In this document: positions 58,400 through 64,000 of the stretch, piece after piece
Layout: the number at the start of each line of letters is the position of its first letter
How positions within the stretch are numbered: position 1 is the first letter of the stretch
DNA from: Liolophura sinensis
Taxonomy: Eukaryota; Mollusca; Polyplacophora; Chitonida; Chitonidae
NCBI RefSeq assembly: GCF_032854445.1
Contig: NC_088299.1
Location: 597,001-661,000 of the forward strand
Direction: 5' to 3'
Length of the DNA: 64,000 nt
The notes under the pieces: generated by a model
The model's input: only the letters and a program-made list of their open reading frames with translations
What the model was told of the DNA's origin: nothing
Databases searched by the model: none
Program-made: the position numbers and the translations under genes

Positions 58400-59140
58400 C
58401 TTTAAATTCAGACCTATCATTGCTAGTCCGTCATAGTCCACCCAACGAGTGAGCCATTTAGTAGACATTCTTCTAACGCCTTTCATAAATCATGTGAAGA
58501 GCTATGTACCCGATCATATAGATTTTTTAAATCACTTACCCGACAAGGTAGAACAGGGTATGGAAATGGCCTCTTTTCATGTCACCAGCCTATAGTAACA
58601 TCCTAGCTGATTTAGGAATAGAATCTATCTCCTACTGGCTTAACCATCTCCCTGGCTCTTAAGACACACGATTTAACAAAGATTTAACAAAGATTTTGTT
58701 CTGGACAGCATTAAGTTCATCTCAAACAATATCCCGTTTTGTTTTAGCGATGAACACTATTTTACAAAAACTTAGAACAGCTATGGGAGCTAAAATGGCT
58801 TTAGTGCAACCTTAATGATAGGATTTTTAGAAATAAAATTACATGAAAAATAGCCTTAAGGTATGGTGAAGACTATTCCATATTAAAGATATTTAGATGA
58901 CAGTTTAATCTTCTGGCCACTCAAAAATGGTAATATTGAATCCCTCCTCGATACTTTTAAATTCTTGCCCGCTAAAATATCTTTTACAATGAAAATCAGT
59001 GATCACCAGCTACCATTTCTCAACATATACTTGTTATTTAGAACGAAACATTAGAAAGTAGGAAATGAACCTATCTATCAAAAACCCACCGATACACAGT
59101 TGTACCTTCATTTTTCCTCGAATCATATATTAAAGACACA
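58400..59140 (+). mobile_element. Decayed Penelope-like retroelement reverse transcriptase
   Basis: Reading all three plus frames in order gives the hallmarks of a Penelope-like reverse transcriptase. FRPIIASPS, a stop, then QRVSHLVDILLTPFINHVKS at about 58404-58480; a broken VTSLYSNI and then LGIESISYWLNHLP at about 58580-58655; FVLDSIKFISNNIPFCFSDE; RTAMGAKMA at 58774-58800. RYLDDSLIFW follows at 58887 onward, with the catalytic DD in the YxDD position. Then LPAKISFTMKISDHQLPFLN, and KPTDTQLYLHFSSNH at about 59089-59133. At least three stops and several frameshifts lie between these blocks, and no GIY-YIG endonuclease part follows, because a GT-rich microsatellite begins at 59203. It is a dead, 5'- and 3'-truncated copy. 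These blocks are typical of Penelope-like elements rather than LINE or LTR elements, but the subgroup is not assigned. Confidence 0.85.
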
Positions 59141-59202
59141 CTAGGAAAAACAAACCATATTCACCTGCTGGACACCTGTATGCGTTATAGTTAATGATAA
59201 GC

Positions 59203-59256
59203 GTATGTGTGCGTGTGTGCGTGCATGCGTGCATGCGTGTGTGCGTGCGTGTGTGA
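59203..59256. repeat. (GTGC/GT)n microsatellite
   Basis: Alternating purine-pyrimidine gtgtgcgtgcatgcgtgcat and so on, about 54 bp, Z-DNA-prone. The H/T/A-rich minus-strand frame across it is an artefact. Confidence 0.95.
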
Positions 59257-60232
59257 GAAAGAAAAGTTAGAAAATACAGGGCATGTCGGTATGGTTATTT
59301 CGAGAAGGAGTGAGAACTGAGCCAGATAATGTGAGAAAAGTCCTGCAGAATTCATCCCGGATCGAACCATACCGGATGGTTCTATAGTAACATGTAATTT
59401 GATTCTGGAAATGATAACGTCGGTCATAAAGTCTCGTCATTAAACTGACTACGGTCATTCCAGATGCCTGAGTCATACAGGTGTCAACAACAACAGATTT
59501 TATTCAAACTCGATACTGAGTATGGAAGGCTTACAGCACAAAACTTACGGCGTATAACACTGATGGCATACACTCGATATTTTAGATAATTAGATGTAAG
59601 GCTGCATGCTTTTTCATTATCGTTTGCCCACCTGCGATCAGCTGGAATGACTTTGGAATATAGTAGTTTGATTCCATTTACTTGCCGCATTGTCAAATGA
59701 CACCGACATTTAAGCCTGCGCGTGAAGTATACAAGAGTAGTGTAAAATTACCTATCGTATAGACCCCACAAAACTTCTGACTAAGGTGAAAATTACACAG
59801 TCTGTAAATTGCGTGACAAAGTCGCTATAAACTCTGCAGAATCAGGATCAGAATATTTCAGGGCGGACAAAATTCATAACATGCAGGATATTATAGTAGA
59901 AAATCTGACATGGAACAGTTTAAATTAAAAGATCTGGTCACTTTGTTACAGAATTATAAGTGTGCATGTTCTGTACAGTTTATTACACTGAGCTGGAAAT
60001 GCAAATTATTGATTCTGTCACTATTTACAGCAAAATCTAAACAAATATAGACACTAATAGATAGAATAATATTTTATCAAATCTCCGGTAACAAGATGTA
60101 ATTTACAAATGCAAATGGAATTAATTTAAGAATAACTAACAGACAAATCTAGGAATAAATTTGTTTGAATTTCCAAATGCACCTAGTAATACGGAAGCCT
60201 ATTGGTGCCACTGTAAGTAAAAATGTATCCAG
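59257..60232. other. No gene recognised
   Basis: Motif-free minus frames at 59267-59476 and 59484-59696. AT-rich beyond that. Confidence 0.5.
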
Positions 60233-60958
60233 CTATTTCGTCAAAACGATTATTATTCCTTTTTAACGAATTATCGTTATAACGAATTAGCAAATCGTTT
60301 TAACGGATGGCAATTCATCATAACGATTTGCTTATTGGAGATAACGGATTACCATTCCCTTTCAACTAATTACTATTCCGTTTCAACGGATTACTAATTC
60401 GTTTTCACGGAATAGCAATACGATTTTCTAATTCCTTATAACGGATTACTATTTCGTTTCAGTGGATTATTTTTAGTTTAATGGATTACTATAATGGTTG
60501 CTATTCTTTATGACGACTACACGGAAATGGCATGAAAGTTTAACAGAGATGCTTGTGTAAAGATGTGAGCTTCTCATTTTGAGAATGGGGGCTCGTAGCG
60601 ACTTGTGCGCCTGTTACTTTGGTCTTGGTTTATGCCATTCGGATATCCTGTCGTTCCCCGCTCCTGTCCATGGTATTTCATTAAGCAATAATATCGTTTT
60701 AACGGATAATAAGATTTCGTTGTTACGGATTACTAATCCGTTTTAGCGAAATAGTAATCCATTATAACAAATTAGTAAATCGTACTGCTATTCCGCAGAA
60801 ACGAATTCGTAATGCGTTAAAAGGGAATGGTAAACCGTTATATCGAATTAGCGAATGGTTATAGCGGATTGCCAACCCGTTTTGCTACGATTTGCTAATT
60901 CGTTATAACGATTTAGTAACTCGTTAAAACTGAATAGTAATCCGTTCTAACGAATTAG
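60233..60958. mobile_element. 726-bp palindromic element made of AACGRATT half-sites
   Basis: The two ends are inverted repeats. tcgttataacgaattagcaa on the left (about 60275) equals the reverse complement on the right (about 60886-60910), and the match extends outward through ttttaacgaatta / ttttaacgagtta to the edges. Both halves are packed with aacgg/aacga-attac and their inverses (cgtt), about 25 in all, spaced roughly 15-35 bp. The middle, about 60500-60690, has none of them. No coding frame. Best explained as a non-autonomous DNA element with repeated subterminal binding sites. TAACGG also fits a MYB site, which may be coincidence. Confidence 0.75.
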
Positions 60959-61072
60959 TTATTTTATATAGACACATTTTTTTTATTTATAGTTGTCGTA
61001 ATCTAGAAATAAAACCTGGCAGCAACAAAATATTTGAACACCCTCTCCAAAAAAGTTGTTTGTCACAAATGC

Positions 61073-61075
<3 letters not shown>

Positions 61076-61150
<75 letters not shown>
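61076..61150. repeat. (AT)n microsatellite
   Basis: About 75 bp of uninterrupted alternating AT. The three IYIYIY frames over it on both strands are artefacts. Confidence 0.98.
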
Positions 61151-61153
<3 letters not shown>

Positions 61154-62416
61154 CTGTTTATTAGATGCAGCTTCTGTATGTTTAGCGGGCTTAGTTACTG
61201 GCTTTTTTCTGTGTGAATATATTGGAACATTTTCTATTTCCATAACAACATGCAGACAATATACTGTTTAATGCATGGAAAAATTAAAAGCATACAGTAT
61301 ATGCTGACCCCAAGTATTTCTTTGGACGTTTTTTCTAGTACAGGCGTAGAATGACTGGACAAGTGAATCGTTTTGTACACAAACGTCTGAGAAATCAATC
61401 ATCATAAAACAGCAGGATAGCCAGACATATTACGATCAATGCAAGCGAAGTTTAAGTATGCGTTTGAATGTTTGTTCTTGTTGATTTTTATAATTTATTT
61501 TCATTTTTATTTTTGTTGGTGACATACGTTAGATAATTGCTGGTCAGAGTGACTTTGAAGTGACAGGGAAAAACACCAAGTAACATTATGATTGTGTCTA
61601 GCCAAGAATAGATCGAATGTGCACAGATGTTCTGCCTTCATTGACACAATTTTCACACAAGTCGGCTCTAAGTCATGGCTGCTGCACATTGAACGAGACA
61701 CGTTGCTAACTGATACAAACGAAACAGGTGTGCCGTTCTTAAATGATTTAACGGCTGGGGACGAAAACGGGCAGTATTCATATCGTCGTCATAAAAGCAC
61801 AGGGTATGTTCAATAGCGTCAGAGGCTCAGAAAAATCCTGTCTCACTCGAGGTTCTATTGAGGGGAATGTGGATGACCTACTGACATAGTTGCACCCGTG
61901 AACCCATATATGGACTGGCTGTTACACAACAACTGATGTCGTAACGTCTGCAATTATGTCAGCCCTGTTAGTTTCCGGTTTGTAAGCTCCATTATACTCA
62001 CTGTTTCGGGCGCTCAACAGCTGCTCGTGTGGAAAGCTTGATCCGACTTTCAAAAGACGCGTTTTTTGTTGCGTGCTAGCCCAAATTTTAATTTATAAGC
62101 CACCCCGTTTCTCTCCCACCAGAACCTCATCCCATAAAAGCTCTCTAGATATTACCTACTATGCGTTTTTTTTTTTTTTACATTTCATTAATGGCAACCA
62201 CAAAATGTGCATATTTTGAGTGGGGTGTTGTGGCGTGTAGTTGTTTGATTCAAATGTTCTTCGAGGTCAATAGTTAGTCGTACACAGTGTCATTTGTGGG
62301 CCAAATTTATGCAGACAGATTAAGTAGGTAGACAGGCAGTAATAATATATAGGCCGAATTTTTCAGGCTTGGTAACGAACTCGTTAACACGTTAGGCGTA
62401 GGAGAGGAAACGTTAA
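61151..62416. other. No gene recognised
   Basis: The frame at 61592-61816 (+, 74 codons) overlaps a minus frame and shows no motif. 61830-62110 is more balanced in composition. There is a T-run near 62167. Confidence 0.45.
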
Positions 62417-62803
62417 ATGGGGTATACTCTGTATGACCACTTGTTTGTAAAATCATTTTTGTATAGCTCCTTTTGTCACATCATCACCATGGACCTTGGA
62501 AATAACTCCACATGGTTTTGTCCAGCTTCGATGATTATTTCAAATGCATCTTACAATAGACGAAGGAATCTCCCTTTATACGGCTATGGATGTCCTGTTA
62601 TAAATCTTCACTTCACACCTGTCGGGCGATTTACTTTCACAAGGCCTAAGTATAAGTGCGCAATGTTAAGAATTGTCGAAACATTGCGTACTTCGCATGC
62701 CAATTTAGCAGTGGAGATGTCAAAAACGGGCTGTGGACTTGCTATATTTAAGAGATCAAAAGTTGCATGTGAGTTTCCATTTCAGCCGTTGGATTTTGAC
62801 TAG
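62417..62803 (+). CDS. Weak candidate: 128-codon open frame
   Basis: The longest frame in the window outside the minisatellites. It opens MGYTLYDHLFVKSFLYSSFC and contains a cluster of basic/aromatic residues (NRRRNLPLYGYGCPVINLHF, FTFTRPKYKCAMLRIVETLR), ending in EFPFQPLDFD. A second ATG at 62489 (caccatggac) has a better initiation context and would give about 104 residues. No family recognised, no splice sites needed, no promoter elements seen. It may be a lineage-specific gene, the end of a decayed element, or chance. Confidence 0.2.
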   Translation: MGYTLYDHLFVKSFLYSSFCHIITMDLGNNSTWFCPASMIISNASYNRRRNLPLYGYGCPVINLHFTPVGRFTFTRPKYKCAMLRIVETLRTSHANLAVEMSKTGCGLAIFKRSKVACEFPFQPLDFD

Positions 62804-63891
62804 AATTCAATTTTCTGGTATATTAACAGGTTTAAGGTGTGACCCAGACAACGTGCCATACACACATAAATCACGAACATCGAGAAAAGTCTTTTGACTA
62901 GTAACAGTTTAATTAGGTGCATGCATCATCGAGGCTTCTCGGGCTACGTGTAAACAGCACAAATACACCTGCCAACATGGCTGTCGCTAAAGGGGGAGAA
63001 AACCATTCTTTCGACGCCTGAGCAATAGACAAAATATCTGTCTCTTTCAAAAGAAGAAACCATAAAACCATGCGCTGTATTCATCAAGGTTGTGGGGTGT
63101 CAGGGTAAACACGAGGTGAGAGCGGTGGAGTCTGTCAGGCACAGCACAGGACTATAAGAGGTTAGACCGGTACACTACTGCCTGCACCCATCTTCACCGG
63201 CCGCATTCCCCGCGCTGCTTGGTATATTGTCAAACACAATATAACCCAGTCACACCTTCTGTTGCAACACGACATGTTTTGTGCCCTATGTCTTATCTTT
63301 TCATCGATGTTGTTTGTAAATGACTGTGCCTGTCTGTTCCACTGTAAATAGACCCCCAGACGATACTTAAATCGTCTGCCTACATCTACATTTCTTCCAC
63401 CGTCATTTCCCCTCAACCACCTATTATATGATGTCTGTACTGCCAATGCTTCTATACCGCAACGTCAAGTTTCTCCTCGAGGTGCTTTACTGACAATACC
63501 AGTCCAGACAACAACATGCAATGCCCAGTTCAAACAGCCATTCTGTTGGTTGTCACTATATGACTTCATATTTTGCAAGGCAACACTCGTTCACACGCGT
63601 CTAGTTTAAATATTAGCATGCACTGTAATGACAAAAGTGTCAGATTGTAAAACAGTGCAGTTCTCCATTATCGATAAACAACTCTCTTCTGTCCGTACAT
63701 TTACAGCCAATTGTGTATTGTTACATAAGCAAGGTACTGCAAAGATAGAACATCGCCTCATGTTTTTTTCGCCGCTTTTTGTATTGTAAAGGTACAGACA
63801 CCATTATACTCAACATAATATAGAGTTACAGCTAAAATGAGAGCAGATATGTTGTTAAATAGTATGTATGCTTGAGACATATGACAAGGAG
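62804..63891. other. No gene recognised
   Basis: The minus frame at 63162-63446 (94 codons) lies in a G+C-richer patch but has no domain. Nothing else recognised up to the SINE-B at the right edge. Confidence 0.45.
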
Positions 63892-64000
63892 GAGTCATTA
63901 GATGTCAACAGCCCGCTAGTCATGTTTCCTTTGCTCTAATCCCTCAGTGCTGTGCACCAATCGAAACAGCAGCTAGTGCCATTTCTAAAGCCTTTGGTAT
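63892..64000 (-). mobile_element. SINE-B copy cut by the window edge, minus strand
   Basis: ggagtcattagatgtcaaca, ctagtcatgtttcctttgct, tcagtgctgtgcaccaatcg and ctaaagcctttggtat follow 28310-28540 with an internal deletion. The last bases match the junction to the tRNA-like head at 28540, so the head should follow just beyond 64000. Confidence 0.85.

Noticed and set aside
61034-61271. Frames encoding long IYIYIY tracts
   Set aside because: Trivial translation of the (AT)n microsatellite; the same happens at 17844-18185.

Overview
This is gene-poor eukaryotic DNA, most likely from a mollusc. It has no operons, no long open reading frames, exon-sized coding islands with splice signals, many tRNA-derived SINEs, microsatellites and minisatellites. 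The commonest repeat is a SINE of about 270 bp. Its head resembles a tRNA, its body reads towards 'taagtgaaatattcttgag', and it ends in 'caatcaaataaataaa'. I know this repeat type from molluscan genomes; the lineage call is recognition from memory, not a search.

The one confidently recognised gene piece is at 10029-10286 (+). It is the terminal coding exon of a CIMIP1 (C20orf85/LLC1) homologue, a small ciliary microtubule-associated protein. Its upstream exons were not found and may lie to the left of the window. Two further exon candidates (23598-23847 and 41443-41574, both +) have usable splice sites but no recognised family. Two open frames (47094-47363 and 62417-62803) are listed only as weak possibilities.

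The rest is mobile and repetitive DNA. Landmarks, left to right: a long inverted repeat with arms of about 290 bp (3818-4610); a 234-bp TA-flanked mariner-like deletion derivative that keeps the start of a transposase frame (8571-8804); a 68-bp-period minisatellite (25702-27146); a tRNA-Gly-like SINE (28285-28611) with relatives at 36768, 52962 and 63892; a near-perfect 33-bp hairpin (32873-32970); a GTTTACACTA inverted-repeat element (33074-33679); an element with exact 19-bp terminal inverted repeats (37299-37840); a minisatellite of about 27 bp invaded by a SINE (38909-39915); a 27-bp, 45-unit minisatellite with higher-order structure (42328-43546); a decayed Penelope-like reverse transcriptase (58400-59140); and a 726-bp palindromic element built from AACGRATT-type half-sites (60233-60958).

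The genes do not form a visible pathway. Apart from the CIMIP1 exon, the window looks like intronic and intergenic space shaped by repeat insertion and decay. I found no convincing new multi-gene system. The most original objects are the palindromic elements and the structured minisatellites.
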